This document shows, in pieces, positions 24,780 to 36,012 of a DNA stretch of 64,000 nt. The notes below the pieces were generated by a model. It saw nothing but the letters and a program-made list of their open reading frames with translations, did no database searches and was not told the origin of the DNA. The number at the start of each line of letters is the position of its first letter. Position 1 is the first letter of the stretch. The position numbers and the translations under genes were made by a program. The stretch covers positions 46,890,976-46,954,975 of the forward strand of contig NC_090709.1 of assembly GCF_040954835.1 (NCBI RefSeq). The letters run 5' to 3'. This stretch comes from Lepisosteus oculatus. Taxonomy: Eukaryota; Chordata; Actinopteri; Semionotiformes; Lepisosteidae.

Positions 24780-25740
24780 GCTTTTTGTTAGTCTGTCGGG
24801 AGGCTGCACAAGGTGTTTAGAGGGAGAACTTCTAAAAGGCAGGCTCTCTATGTTTAACATCAAGAAAGATTTTTTTTCTCAATGGAAATGCTCTTTGGCG
24901 CTTTCAGCTTTACGTAGGGAACAACGTCTGCCGAGACCACTTTTGAGCCAGTGCAAATGGTAATGTGCCACCAAGTACATTTAATATTGGCTGTGGTAGT
25001 GAGCTGCTTTTGTTTGTGAAGCTTTTACTTCTTTAAGCTGAATCATCGGCAGGAGTAGCTTATTAAATCTTTGCTCATAGCTCTCCATCAGAAATACCTT
25101 GTCCATGTTCAAAAGAGATCAGAGGATTTACTTCATGCTTTCACATGGCATACCTAACACGAAAGATTTAAATGGGGAATTGATTGTGCTTCTTGATGTT
25201 GTTCCTGTGGTTGCCTCGGTTACAATGGTGATCGTTCTACCACGTTCTGCTAGAGTATCCACTGGGTGGGCTTTATCAATTGGCTCGGATAGGTCATCAG
25301 TGCTCCGTCTCCAGAAAAATAATCAGCACTGTCTTTTTTCTGTGCGCATGACCGTCTTTTAAAACATATAAAATCACGAGTTCATTGATTTCTCCAAATA
25401 ACAACAATACATTTTAACCCTTCAATCCAATAGTTTTACTCCAAGTAAAAAGCAGCGCAATATATAGAGAGATGATATTCAAAGATTTCAACGTTCTTTT
25501 TGGATTGCCTGTATGCAGATATCGCTCAGAATTGCTAATATGATTTTAATTCGGTTTTTCTCTACTACTTTCAGAGTCTTTTATTGACCTTGCTGAAGCA
25601 GAGAAGTGACATAATCACAAATGCGGCCAGTTATGCAGCTGTTTCTGGTTAATAATTAATGCGAAAAAAAAAACAGCTCCTTGCATTAAGAGCAAGAGCA
25701 ACCAATGCGCTCGCTTGTTGAGTTGGGTATTTTCCGAGCT
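24780..25740 (+). repeat. Second diverged copy of the array-unit module
   Basis: It shares ordered landmarks with the standard array unit downstream of tRNA-Leu (CGTAGGGAACAACGTCTGCC, TTGTGAAGC, TTAAATCTTTG, the GATTTAAATGGGGAAT stretch). An 87-residue open frame at 25099-25362 recurs inverted at 38258-38521, but only because the DNA was duplicated, and it resembles no known protein. Confidence 0.7.
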
Positions 25741-25755
25741 ACTCTTCCTTAGCTG

Positions 25756-27063
25756 TGTAGAGGTTTGATGGGTTTACTGAGACAATTATTCATTGCAGCA
25801 GTAATCACGAGGTGATTCGTTGTGGCTTTTAGAAAATCAATCGTCAGAACAACTAACAACGCACACACACGGGTTCAATACACGAGATACAGTTATTAAT
25901 ATAAATTGTGCACCAAACATATACCAGTCTGCCGGGATACAAGCGGCAGAACTTACTGTGAGGGTTATCAATATACAAGGTATATAATGTCGAAGAGATG
26001 CAAACACAAAGAGATACACAACAGAGAATATATGTCAATATATATCGTTCGGTTACCAAATCGCTAATCAGTGTTATTCCCCACTGTTACTCTAAACTCG
26101 GAAGTAAATGCAATACTCATGAATTAAATTGATAACAACTTGTGTTGAGGTACAATTGAATTCTCGAGACGCAATGTAGAACATGGGGTTTACTTATCCA
26201 CTGTGTATGGATTTGGAATTTCCTGGCACGAACACCAAACCAGCTGACAGGCTCTGTTGCAGCCTCGGTTCCAGCGGTTGTCCAATGGGCGTTGTCCCGG
26301 CGTCCTCTGGCTACCGGCCAACCAGTCGAGGTGCAGCTCGGAGTTGGACGGGCGCGCAGGGCAGTTGTTGCTCCGAGAGGATCTACCAGCAGTCCGGCTG
26401 GCTAGTAGAAAGTATCTATGCACAGAGTGTGACCGCAAGTCCTCACAAGTCACTCTTTTGCCCGGGAAGAAGCTGGTTCGTTCCCGGACCAGCGCTGCTT
26501 CTGAATAAGCTATTCAGGTTGTTGACGAGGGTCCAACTGTAGGCTGCCGTTGATCAAGCAGAGCATTCACGTTGGTAGAATTCTGAGTACGTACGGGATC
26601 CTCGGCCTCGCGCTTAGAACAAAGTCCAAGTCCCAGTGCAGACAACAGCAGTTGTCACGTGATTGTCTCTGAGGATGCGCGGAAATGGCCAAGGAGAGCC
26701 CCGATCTGAGCTTGCGCTCCCTTTTTGACCAAGACACAGATGTGTGCTGATTGGTTGAGAGTTTGGCGGGCATTGGAGACCCACGTGGTGTTACCACGCC
26801 CTGCCAATCCCTGATTGGTTGATCAAGGTGAGATATGAGTCACTTACTCCTGACACTTAGGAATACAGTCCAGATGTCCATTCGGCACTCCCTAGACAGA
26901 TAGGTGCCAATGGATGACCATTGATCATGATAGTTAGGCTTAGCTAAGTGCATCTCCGTTTAAGAGCTGTCCCTTATCAAAAGAAAACATCTTAAATCAG
27001 CCTGCATGAATACTTTCTCAGTGGCTGCACCACAGAAAGGGAGAGTGAGAGGGGGCCTCATTT
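25756..27063 (-). repeat. Solo LTR, truncated (LTR copy 2)
   Basis: Same LTR family as 990-2370. Its 3' edge (plus-strand TGTAGAGG at 25756) follows GCTG. Its 5' edge is missing by about 60 bases and passes directly into duplication block D2. No internal retroelement sequence adjoins it. Confidence 0.85.
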
Positions 27064-27065
27064 AG

Positions 27066-28490
27066 CTTTTAAGATTTTTGGTGAGCAAGAACCACTGAGA
27101 ACGAGTCTGAATCAATCAAGAACACATATGGTACTGCTGTCCTGTGTACAACTGCTTCGTCCTAATTGAGCTTTTCAGTGTTGAAGAAGATGTTTCCAAT
27201 TTCGATTGCTGGTTTCAGAGGATGTGCTACAGGATCACAGATTCAATTGAAAAGATTTGGAGATGCATTGGCTGGGATTCAAACCTGGCTCAATTTCATG
27301 AAGGCACCTATACTCAGCAACGTGAGGAAAGGAGAGGGGGCCAGAGGTAGTGTGGCTGAATGGTCTAATATGCTGGATTTTAGGCTCCAGTCTCTCAGTG
27401 GTGTGGGTTTAAATCCCACTACTGCCCAATGTTTTAAGACCTTACTTCCTGTGATTTGTAATATGGTCAGTAAAAGCACTTTATGTGAGTATCTCTTATG
27501 TTAGCGAATTCCTCACTGCGTGTCCTGTACTGTGCAGCACAGTGACAAGAACGCCTTGAGTTCTTTTCCGTATGTGAAGAAAAATGCAAAAGAGCATGAA
27601 AAGTATTGATGGTATAAAATATCCATGGTACAACTCGAGAAAGAACTGACGGACAAAACAATGACATTTGATGAGTACAAGAGAAACACAACCGTCCGAA
27701 CATGGGCTTGGATCCTGACCGCTTGCGTTAAAAGACAAAGCAAAGGATATAACCTGTAAATGTCTTCATGTCTTACAGTTTATGAAATAACACAATTTCT
27801 TACTTTCTTAATAATTTCTTACTATTGATAGATGCTTTTTTTAATTTGAACAGAATCACAATTACAAACATTTGGGGTTAAACTGTTATTCACATACTCT
27901 AACGAAGAGAAACGTTAGTGTCTTCCGGTGTGTGAGCCCATTTCTCAAAAAATAAAAAAATAAGTTATAAATATTGAATTGTTCTATTTTTCAGGCTTGC
28001 ATAGTCTTATTCATATTTCAGTTAAGCCTTTTCTTCTGTAGTAATTTCATTTTATATTAAAATTAGTCCTGATTTACAATTTTTGGACATGGTTCATCTT
28101 AAAGAATTTTGTAATAAGTTTCAGTTTAGGAAAATCGTGCCCAGAAGCTACCAAAACTGGTAATGTTCACATTATGTGTAATGCAAAAGCAGTAGTTGGG
28201 GTGGGAAACAAAAGGCATTTCTTGGTATGAATCCTAAAACTTCATAGATGGCGTTCTAGGACTTCTCGCTTCAGATAAAGCTGTCAATACATCATAGATT
28301 TCTACTCAATCAATATCAGCAGTGTTATCACTACCGAACGCTAAATATAGATCCTGGCAATACTTCGTGAGATCTTCGTAAGAAAATCCAAAAAAGTACA
28401 GAAGCAATCAACGTTTCTTTTGGATCGAGAAGAGGATAATTATGAGACTCAAAATATGCCTGTCTTTTCTTTTTTCGAGGACAAATGGAT
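27066..28490 (+). repeat. Direct duplication block D2
   Basis: Second copy of D1, lined up from GGTGAGCAAGAACC to about 28490, with a shorter middle part. Beyond the D1 match it continues to resemble 23835-23950. Confidence 0.82.
27346..27427 (+). pseudogene. tRNA-Leu-like pseudogene in D2
   Basis: The counterpart of the pseudogene at 22478 with the same eight-base anticodon loop. The inserted T therefore predates the duplication. Confidence 0.7.
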
Positions 28491-28900
28491 TATTGAGGTG
28501 TAAAGATGGGTTCAAAACCAAAATCATCTGCTATTGCTGCTGTTTCTTTGATAGTTTCTTCAAATCCTTCAATTGATCATTGATATCGAGGAATAATATT
28601 ATAAAAATTGTGGTTTTCTGTTAATTGCCAATTTTATTGTAATTACATCTTCGTTTACAGATGTCTTGCATGTATCACAAGGTATAATAGTCGCCGTGTG
28701 TCCTCAGCTAAAATGTTTTAAAAAGTACGACAAAAGTTCAATATGCTTAACATCATTTATGGTTATATCTATATTAAAATGAAGGTAAATATACCAAGAT
28801 ATTAAAAAACAATTTTACAGTCCTAACCTAATAATGCTTGTGAAGTTTTCTAATAAATCCGAACTGTAATTTTGAAATATTATTGCTCATTACTTGTTTG
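28491..28900. other. AT-rich stretch without a recognised feature
   Basis: No tRNA, open frame of note or repeat that I recognise. It separates D2 from the inverted array scrap. Confidence 0.5.
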
Positions 28901-29218
28901 GAGGAAGCCGGGTGGGTTTTGCTCTTGTCGCCCGACTTAGTGGCGTTATGACCATGGAACCGACTGCACCTGCTTTTTCTGAGATGCTTCCCCTCTCATG
29001 GCGAGATCTCGACTTCTTTAACACCTCTGGATAAAGATCTTCTGTGGAGCAGGTTTCAGACCTCTGCGTACAGCACCCTTGATGTCATTTTATTTTTACA
29101 GCAGCCGCATCCGGAAAGTTGTGTCTTTTACTTTTAATTTGAACAACAAAAATACATACAATACAAACGAGCACATAAAACGTATCAAGAAAATCGTCAG
29201 GGGTTCATACTATAATAC
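28901..29218 (-). repeat. Inverted fragment of the array unit
   Basis: Its reverse complement matches the part of the array unit just upstream of tRNA-Leu (for example 12335-12650), including the GATCTCGCCATGAGAGGGG and AGCAGGTGCAGTCGGTTCC stretches. It stops before the tRNA. At its other edge it is cut by the Gypsy element's LTR at 29219. Confidence 0.88.
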
Positions 29219-29614
29219 TGTACTGTTTTCAGGTTCCCTCAGGAAAAGGACAAGTGGCGACGTGATAGTTAACCAAGCGACAGCTTTATTCTTTTATCGA
29301 AACCACACAAAACCAAACACAGGACATACACACACATGAGGAGACTGATGGAACACGTTCACATATTTAGGGTGGTAATTACTTAACAACAGGCTATACA
29401 CTTATGCTACACAGGACACTAAAACTACTATAACACTATTCACATATGCAGAGTCAGCTGCTGGTCATCGAGCTGACCCTCACTCTCCCCGGCTACATCT
29501 CCCAACCTGCTCCACGGTACCATGAGTGCCTAGGTGCACTTCCTCCTCACCACCGGGCCAGGGGGGTTACACTGTCCCCACCTGAAGCGTCTGGCGTCCC
29601 GCCGACATCGAACA
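29219..29614 (-). repeat. 3' LTR of the Gypsy element
   Basis: On the minus strand it begins TGTTCGATG directly after a purine-rich tract and ends CAGTACA, at the point where array-unit sequence resumes. About 396 bases. No second LTR is in the window. Confidence 0.7.
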
Positions 29615-30019
29615 CCCCCCTCAGGCTATACTCATACTAGGCTAAAGGCTGTGGAACTCTGCGTGAGCAGCTGTTACGAAGCGGTGGTTGCCGGCGGCCC
29701 GCGGTCACCCCATTGTCGGTCGGCTCCGGCCCTGGCTGCTCCTCCGGAGCCTCCCCGCGGGGCTCCTCCTCCCGGTCCCAGTAGGGGGCCAGGCGGTCTC
29801 GGTGCAGAACCACCACTCTCCCCTGGTAGCAGTCCTTGCCTACCACCCTGAGGACCTCAGCGGCCCCCTCCCACAAAGGCGCCAGCTTAGGTCTGAGGCC
29901 TTTGCGGCGGTGCGGGCTGTACACCCAAACCAAGTCCCAGGGCAGGAAGGCAGGCCCCCTGCAGAGCAGGTCGTAGTGCCGCTTCTGCCGGACTCCCGCC
30001 TGAGTCAGATGGGTCCGGG

Positions 30020-30877
30020 TTAAGCTGTCCGGTCGTAGTCCGGTCCAGCTGGTGGTGCCGACTCGTCTCCGGGCGGCGGGCCGAAGACCAGGTCCACCAG
30101 GGTTTGCATTTCCCGGCCCAGCATGAGTGAGGCCAGGGTACACCCGGTAGATTCCTGGACTGTGGTCCGATAAGCCCAGAGCTCGAGGGGGAGGTGGCGG
30201 TCCCAGTCCCGTTGGTGACAGGACACCAGGGAGGCCAGCTGGGTGGGGAGCGTCCGATTAAACCGCTCCACAGACCCGTCGCTCTGGGGATGCAGCGGGA
30301 TGGTCTGAGTCTTAGAGATCCCCAGGCGCTGGCACACTCTGGCGAAGACCTGGGACTTGAAGTTACGCCCCTGGTCACTGTGTAACTCCTCCGGCACCCC
30401 CAGCCTGGCAAACATCCCCTCCAGTAGTGCATCGGCCACCGTGGGGGCACTCTGGTCCAGGAGGGCATAGGCCTCCGGCCACTTCGTGAAATAGTCCATT
30501 GCTACCAGGACATAGTGGTTTCTGGCCTCGGTGCGTGGAAACAGGCCCAAAACATCCACCCCCACCCGCTCCATAGGAGCCCCCACCTGGTGTTGTTGGA
30601 GGGGGGCCCGAGAGCACTCGAGGGGACCTTTCTGCGCCACGCACACCGCACACGTTTGGCAATACCGCCCCACGTCCCGGTGGCAAAGACCCCAATAAAA
30701 ATGGCCTCGGAGACGCTGCAGGGTTTTTTTACAGCCGAAATCCCCCATGCCCGGCTGGCCATGCACCACTCTGAGCACAGCCGCGCGGAGCGACTGTGGC
30801 ACCACCAGCTGCCACCATATCTCGCCACTGGAGGGTACCTGCCACCCCCGGCGCAGCACCCCGTCCTTTACCTCCAA
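30020..30877 (-). pseudogene. Gypsy integrase region
   Basis: It reads as a Ty3/Gypsy integrase: an N-terminal region with CQTCAVC (the CC half of the HHCC zinc site), then the catalytic core with DYFTKWPEAY, SDQGRNF and HPQSDGSVERFNR, covering the D,D,E-type core. It is part of the broken element and is not counted as a gene. Confidence 0.88.
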
Positions 30878-31599
30878 GGCCTCCTACAGGACGCAGAGGG
30901 CCTTGACGGACTTTGGGTGCTGGGGGAGCTCCTCTCGCACAGGCCGCGCTCCTGCTGCCTTCCAGCGGAGCACCGGCCCCACGTCAGGATCAGCTGCCTG
31001 TTGCTGTGCCAGGTCTGACATGCCCACCCCCAGCAGCCCCTCCAGGGCTGTGGCCGAGGTGCTCGCCTCCGTCACTGTGCAGACGGCTCCCTCACACTGC
31101 TCCCACCGGGTGCAGTAGTGGCAGTCCGCAACCTCACAGGGGCGCCGCGAGAGAATGCCGGCATTGAGATGGCGAGATCCAGCACGGTGCACAACAGTGA
31201 AGTCATACTCCTGCAGGACCTCTATCCATCGCACCATCTGCGCCTCCGGCTCCTTAAAGTGGAGCAGCCAGGTGAGGGACGCATGGTCGGTCCTCAACAG
31301 GAATCGGGTCCCGAATAGGTATGGCCTGAAGCTCGCGACGGGTCACGCAGTAGTTCCGTTCAGCCTTATTCAAAGCCCGACTGTAGTAGGCAACTACCCG
31401 CTCCCATCTGGCCCCTCCTGTGCCAGCACCACGCCCACCCCCAAGTCACTTGCATCGGTATCCAGGATATACGGTAACCACGGATCGGGATAGGCTAGCA
31501 CGGAGGGAATGGGAATGACAGTAAAGTGCCAGGGGCCCTGGCCGATGGAAAAGGCTGTCTTCGAGCGAGCATTGGGAGCGAGCGGTACCTGTCATTACC

Positions 31600-31940
31600 T
31601 GCTTAGTGAGCCCAAGATCTCATCAAGAATCGTATACAGCAACAGCATTTGGCGCATTGTTCCATACTCCGACCACTCTCGGTGTAAACAGGTCCCTCCT
31701 TGAAATGCACTGGTCTCTGCTTGAAATGCACTTTCCTGCATTTGCTTTGGTGTAACTGGCTTCCCCTGCATGGGCAAATGTGAAGAAGATCCTTAGTAAG
31801 TCATTGAAGAAAACCGAGAAGAGGTCGGAGTGGCCTCTGTCGTTCATCAACGATCCACTCAGGCAGTACTCCGCCGTTTGTTCACATCGATAGGCTTTTT
31901 TTTGCCTTCATTTGTGCAAGTAGTAGAAGCAGACACCCCT
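31600..31940. other. Stretch without a recognised feature
   Basis: Between the Gypsy remnant and the tRNA cluster. Only short open frames; nothing I can name. Confidence 0.4.
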
Positions 31941-31944
31941 ATTC

Positions 31945-32016
31945 TGCCGTGACACGGATTCGAACCGGGGTTGTAGCAGCCACAACGCAAAGTACTGACC
32001 ACTATACAATCATGGC
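31945..32016 (-). tRNA. tRNA-His(GTG)-like, decayed
   Basis: 72 bases closely matching vertebrate tRNA-His with anticodon loop TTGTGGC. It has an A4:C69 acceptor mismatch and a T:T clash in the anticodon stem; the B box GGTTCGAATCC is intact. Probably a recent pseudogene. Confidence 0.75.
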
Positions 32017-32194
32017 GAGTTACCAATACACACGTGCAGGGCAGAAAAGGCTGTGCTCTCTTCGTGTGACAGGAGTCGGAAAAGTCCTGATGTTGCATTT
32101 CAACTGAGCCCCAGTATACATCGACCCTTCGACACTCTAAGTGCAAACAGCAATTACAGTTTGCTTGCATGACACACGTAAGAAGGCTGCATGC

Positions 32195-32266
32195 TCCCAT
32201 ATGGGCTAGTGGTTAGGATTCCTGGTTTTCACCCAGGCGGGCCAGGTTCATTTCCCGGTATGGGAA
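32195..32266 (+). tRNA. tRNA-Glu(TTC)-like, decayed
   Basis: 72 bases, acceptor TCCCATA with TATGGGA, anticodon loop TTTTCAC. The T-loop is TTCATTT and the T stem has an A:C mismatch, so the B box is damaged. Confidence 0.75.
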
Positions 32267-32371
32267 TGTGTCAGTTTTGCCTCCTGCTTTCCAAAAGATC
32301 AGCACCGTGTACGAAGGAGCCACACTAAAACCACTCGATCATGTGCAAAACGTACAAGAAGAAGGGGCGCG

Positions 32372-32432
32372 TGTTTCCAACCGAGGACCTCTCGCTTGTG
32401 AGGCGAAGTGATCATCACTGCAGCTCGGAAAC
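32372..32432 (-). pseudogene. tRNA-Val(CAC) pseudogene, short
   Basis: Ends GTTTCC and GGAAACA and anticodon loop CTCACAA match tRNA-Val(CAC), but about 12 bases of the T arm are missing. Confidence 0.65.
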
Positions 32433-32733
32433 CTGCAGGAGGTGGGAGGGGTGACTCTGGTAGATAGTGTTGACCTTCGGCAGTAGAATTTATACTCTCC
32501 AAGATGATATTTGCACTTTCTGGAGAGGAGATTTTCTCCACTTCAGTAGCCCGATTGCGTCGATTGCGTGGAGAGGGCTGTAGAATGTGGCGCAGCCTTT
32601 CCTGCTCCGTCCATGACAGGCGTGCTGGTCTCTGGTGAGCACGGTCAATCAGCGCACTCCAACGAAGGCACTGGAAGCAGCTGAATAGCATTGGCGAAGC
32701 TCAGCGCTGGGTCACTGTGCATGGTTTCCCATC

Positions 32734-32806
32734 GTTTCCGTTGTGTAGTGGTTCTCACGTTTGCCTCACACGCGAAAGGTCGCTGGTTCAAAACCGGGTG
32801 GAAACA
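32734..32806 (+). tRNA. tRNA-Val(CAC)
   Basis: 73 bases, acceptor GTTTCCG with TGGAAAC, anticodon loop CTCACAC with a well-paired stem. T-loop TTCAAAA is acceptable; one T-stem pair is lost (GCTGG against CCGGG). The best-preserved member of this small cluster. Confidence 0.8.
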
Positions 32807-33028
32807 CAGTGGCCACGCTCACTGTTTGGGGATTCCTAGTGTGGGGATCTATGGGATCTGCACAGTGCATGTCGCAAAGCTTCCTGCTGTCACTTCAATG
32901 CGCATCCTGATGTCGAGTCGTGTGCTGTGCACAGGCTCTGAAAGTGATTAAAAGGTGCACGACGCTGTGAAAGAAAATGCAAAGAAGTGAAAGGCAGTCA
33001 TTTCTATAAGGAGGTAGAAGGAGAGCAA

Positions 33029-33067
33029 CTCGCTGTCGGGGAATCAAACCACGGTCTCTAACGAGGA
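33029..33067 (-). pseudogene. tRNA-Asp fragment with internal deletion
   Basis: The minus strand joins a tRNA-Asp-like start (TCCTCGTTAG) directly to a tRNA-Asp-like 3' third (GACCGTGGTTTGATTCCCCG and the acceptor end). The D loop and anticodon arm are gone. Confidence 0.55.
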
Positions 33068-33109
33068 AGACATCGCTCTCTGTCTCCCGGTATTTCACAT
33101 CTGAACGGA

Positions 33110-33400
33110 AAACACAAACGACCAACTCGGAATGACATGCTTTTGATGCTTTTCAAAGCCTTCTTTGTGCACGACAACTGCGCCGCCTAGCAGATACAGC
33201 TTCGGCTGTGGAGACTTGTTCGGCTGGCGTTCTGGGAGTCGCGTTTTTCAGAATTGTATTGAGATCGTTTTCCACAGAGCTCAGATGTCAAAGCACAGCA
33301 GCAGCTCTTCACATTGATCATCTATAACGCCCTTTCTCCCGCAGCTCCGTCCTTATTGGAAGGAAGCAAGAGTGAAATAGTGCAGGGAAATAGACTGTGT
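33110..33400. other. Stretch without a recognised feature
   Basis: Unremarkable sequence between the tRNA cluster and the degenerate minisatellite. Confidence 0.4.
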
Positions 33401-33780
33401 GTAGTGTCTATGTGAGTATTAATGATCATGACATTACTGATAGTTTCAGTATTAATGCTAGTATTCATGTTAATATTAGTGAGAGTATATCTGGTAGTTT
33501 TACTAATAATACAAGTATACATGTGACTTTGTGATGATAGATACTTTTAAATTTAGTTTTAATGCTAGTTTTCATGTTAAATTTAGTGATAATTATACTG
33601 TTAGTGTCAGAGTATTAACACTCATCATCATGTTAGGTTTCATGACAGTATTACTGTTATTATACATATTATTAGTCTAGTAGTTGTTTTTGTCAGTGTT
33701 AGTAACAATGATAGGGTTTGATGATAGTGTTAGTGTTGTAATATTGGCAGTATCTGCATTAGTGTTAGTTATAGTGTATC
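33400..33780 (+). repeat. Degenerate minisatellite
   Basis: Irregular repetition of GTATTAGTATTA-like and ATTAATGTTAGT-like words over about 380 bases. The minus-strand open frame here (rich in Asn, Thr and Ile) is a by-product of the repetition. Confidence 0.7.
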
Positions 33781-34338
33781 TGTACCTAAGAGTGGATGCG
33801 GTGTCTATGTGTGTACAGATGCAGCCATTCAAAGTGAGCGGTACAGACACGTACCGCAGGTAAGATGACACGGGGTACCGCGGTGCGTGATTGGTTGACC
33901 GACAGGGGCACTCGTGGTCCGTTGGTCTGTCGTAGAAAGACTTACTGTAAACGTCTTTACTGTGCCCGTTGTAGATATTGAATTTTACCACTGAAGGGAA
34001 ATCTTAGTAGCTGAGCATGAAAAGAATAGGAGCATACTGTAACGCGTGTGAAGGCCATAAACGATATTAATTTTGGAACATAAACATACAGTACATGGCT
34101 GGTCTTGGTACTTTAAAGAAAAAAATACACACCAGTATTCCATTTCTCCCTAAACATTGTAAGCTTCGAAGTCTTTAACTAACGTGATACTGGAGTCAAC
34201 AAGCATACTTTTAGAATTTGATTAAAAGGGAATATAATATGGAATCGCGTATCTCAAGAATTTAATAACGGTATGATTATAGCCGTGTACTGCGGCAGGG
34301 CTGTGTAGGGCTGTATCGCCTGCCTGTTCATGCGAGCT

Positions 34339-34413
34339 GTCCTGTAGCCTACTGGTCTAGGTGCGTGACTACCAGCTTGCAGGTTGTGTGTTCAAATCCA
34401 GCTGGTGCTGGAC
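34339..34413 (+). other. tRNA-like sequence, element A left
   Basis: 75 bases with an A-box-like TAGCCTACTGGTCTAGG and a B-box-like GTTCAAATCC, ends GTCC and GGAC that can pair, and a long T-rich run 10-25 bases downstream. The anticodon and T stems do not fold well. It points inward. Confidence 0.55.
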
Positions 34414-35937
34414 CTTCCAGTTTTATTTATTTATTTTTTAATCGCGTATATGGCGCTGAAATATGTGTGACACACTGGTGGCCTGACACGGTGAGGTGCC
34501 CTGGCGCCATATATTTCATGGATATTATGGAATATAATGGATGGATATCTTAGTTATCTTTCTAGTTCACAGGTTTGCATGCATAATTTAATTTTGAAAG
34601 CCACTGAGACATCAGGTACTACTGTTGTATTTATGAAAAAGAAACAAAACAAAAAACATACTAACAACTGTGCCATCCTACTCCTTAGTTAATACATTTT
34701 ATTATTCATAAACAGTTAACATTGTTAGCAAAATATTTTGAATTATATTTAACCCTATTTTTTCTTTAGTTTTGTATTTAACTTATTATATGATAGTCAG
34801 ACTTAATGTATATTTGAACAATGAAAATGTATTTTTACAAGATTTTACATTAAGCACTTAAAATTAATATGGTTAATAATAGTAAACTGTAACATGCTGT
34901 AGCAAGATCGGTTAAACTGCGAAGAAAATGCTTTCAGAGAAAATGTTTCAGGTGTGAAGAACATAGATCTCCAATGCAATTTCAACCAAACCTGTTCCCA
35001 CACACCCTGCCCCCACTACCATTAGAATATACACAAACATTTTAGCGTTTCATTCTGAGCAGAAGACCCTCACACCTGAAGAGTGCTGGCTGTGACGAAT
35101 TAAACCGGTTTTACAGGTTTCAATCACAGACCATGTGACATAGGACTCAGTAAAGTAACACACAGCGCCACTGGATTTGATAATACCTAACCAAAATCCG
35201 CAATATGGAAACAGAACCTGTGTGATTGTTGATAGATGATGTACTCGTAACATTTTTTCAAGACGAACTACAACATTTAAAAAATGACTTGATATCTCTA
35301 ATCAATCCACGGGTTCCAGCACAAAACAAAAGTAAAACGCATACCGTTTCGCGCTTCTTATTAGTTGCTCAAAAGTAATTTGACCGTATGAAATGCATAA
35401 TATAAACCTAGAAACATATACGTGAGCAGTACTTAAGCACTGTAGTATCGGTGTAAAGACATACCTCTCAAATACTGTAAATCAAGTTAAAAATATCTCA
35501 AGACCGATTCTGGTCGTAATGAAACCATGCAAGGGAGTTTTTATGTCCGTTGCAGTTCTTTTGCAACATGAATATAATTATATCGTTATTAATTTCTTGA
35601 GATACGCGATTCCATATTATATTCCCTTTTAATCAAATTCTAAAAGTATGCTTGTTGACTCCGGTATCACGTTAGTTAAAGACTTCGAAGCTTACAATGT
35701 TTAGGGAGAAATGGAATACTGGTGTGTATTTTTTTCTTTAAAGTACCGAGACCAGCCATATACTGTATGTTTATGTTAAGATTTCCCTTCAGTGGTAAAA
35801 TTAGATATGAATATTCAATACTTAAACGGGCACAGTTAAGACATTAAATATACATATACATATTGTATACAGTACAGTTTGCATACAGTAATATGTTTAT
35901 GTTACGCGATTAAAAAATAAATAAATAAAACTGGAAG

Positions 35938-36012
35938 GTCCAGCACCAGCTGGATTTGAACACACAACCTGCTAGCTGGTAGTCACGCACCTAGACCAGT
36001 AGGCTACAAGAC
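35938..36012 (-). other. tRNA-like sequence, element A right (inverted copy)
   Basis: The reverse complement of the left copy with few differences, followed on its own strand by the same T-rich run. It also points inward, so the two face each other. Confidence 0.55.

Larger units (their letters stand above)
23340..27063 (+). repeat. Inverted-duplication arm 1
   Basis: Its reverse complement matches 37183-40262. Matching landmarks in order are the CAAGCCTGAAAAATAG-type edge, the GAGACTCAAAACATGCCTG stretch (23910 and 39695), tRNA-Leu(CAA), a diverged array-unit module and a solo LTR. The arm ends inside the truncated LTR at about 27063. Confidence 0.88.
29219..31590 (-). mobile_element. Ty3/Gypsy LTR retrotransposon, broken, 3' part
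   Basis: On the minus strand, RNase H-like sequence (about 31590-30884) is followed by integrase with its N-terminal zinc-binding region and core (30877-30020), an integrase C-terminal region (to about 29640), a purine-rich tract and an LTR. Gag, protease and most of the reverse transcriptase are absent. It is a fossil with several breaks. GC content is far above the flanks, as expected for a foreign insertion. It is inserted in the inverted array fragment ending at 29218. Confidence 0.92.

Noticed and set aside
25099-25362. 87-residue frame duplicated at 38258-38521 as a conserved protein
   Set aside because: Conserved only through the inverted duplication, and it corresponds to non-coding array-unit sequence in the standard units.
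29534-31493. Several long plus-strand and alternate-frame open frames in the Gypsy region
   Set aside because: Antisense or shifted shadows of the GC-rich integrase and RNase H sequence.
31623-31850. Minus-strand frame ending in a LINE-like segment
   Set aside because: The resemblance to a reverse-transcriptase tail is too weak to name a family.
33400-33780. CRISPR-like array
   Set aside because: The repeats are irregular, without uniform spacers, and the genome is eukaryotic.
33677-33991. Asn/Thr-rich frame on the minus strand
   Set aside because: A product of the degenerate minisatellite.
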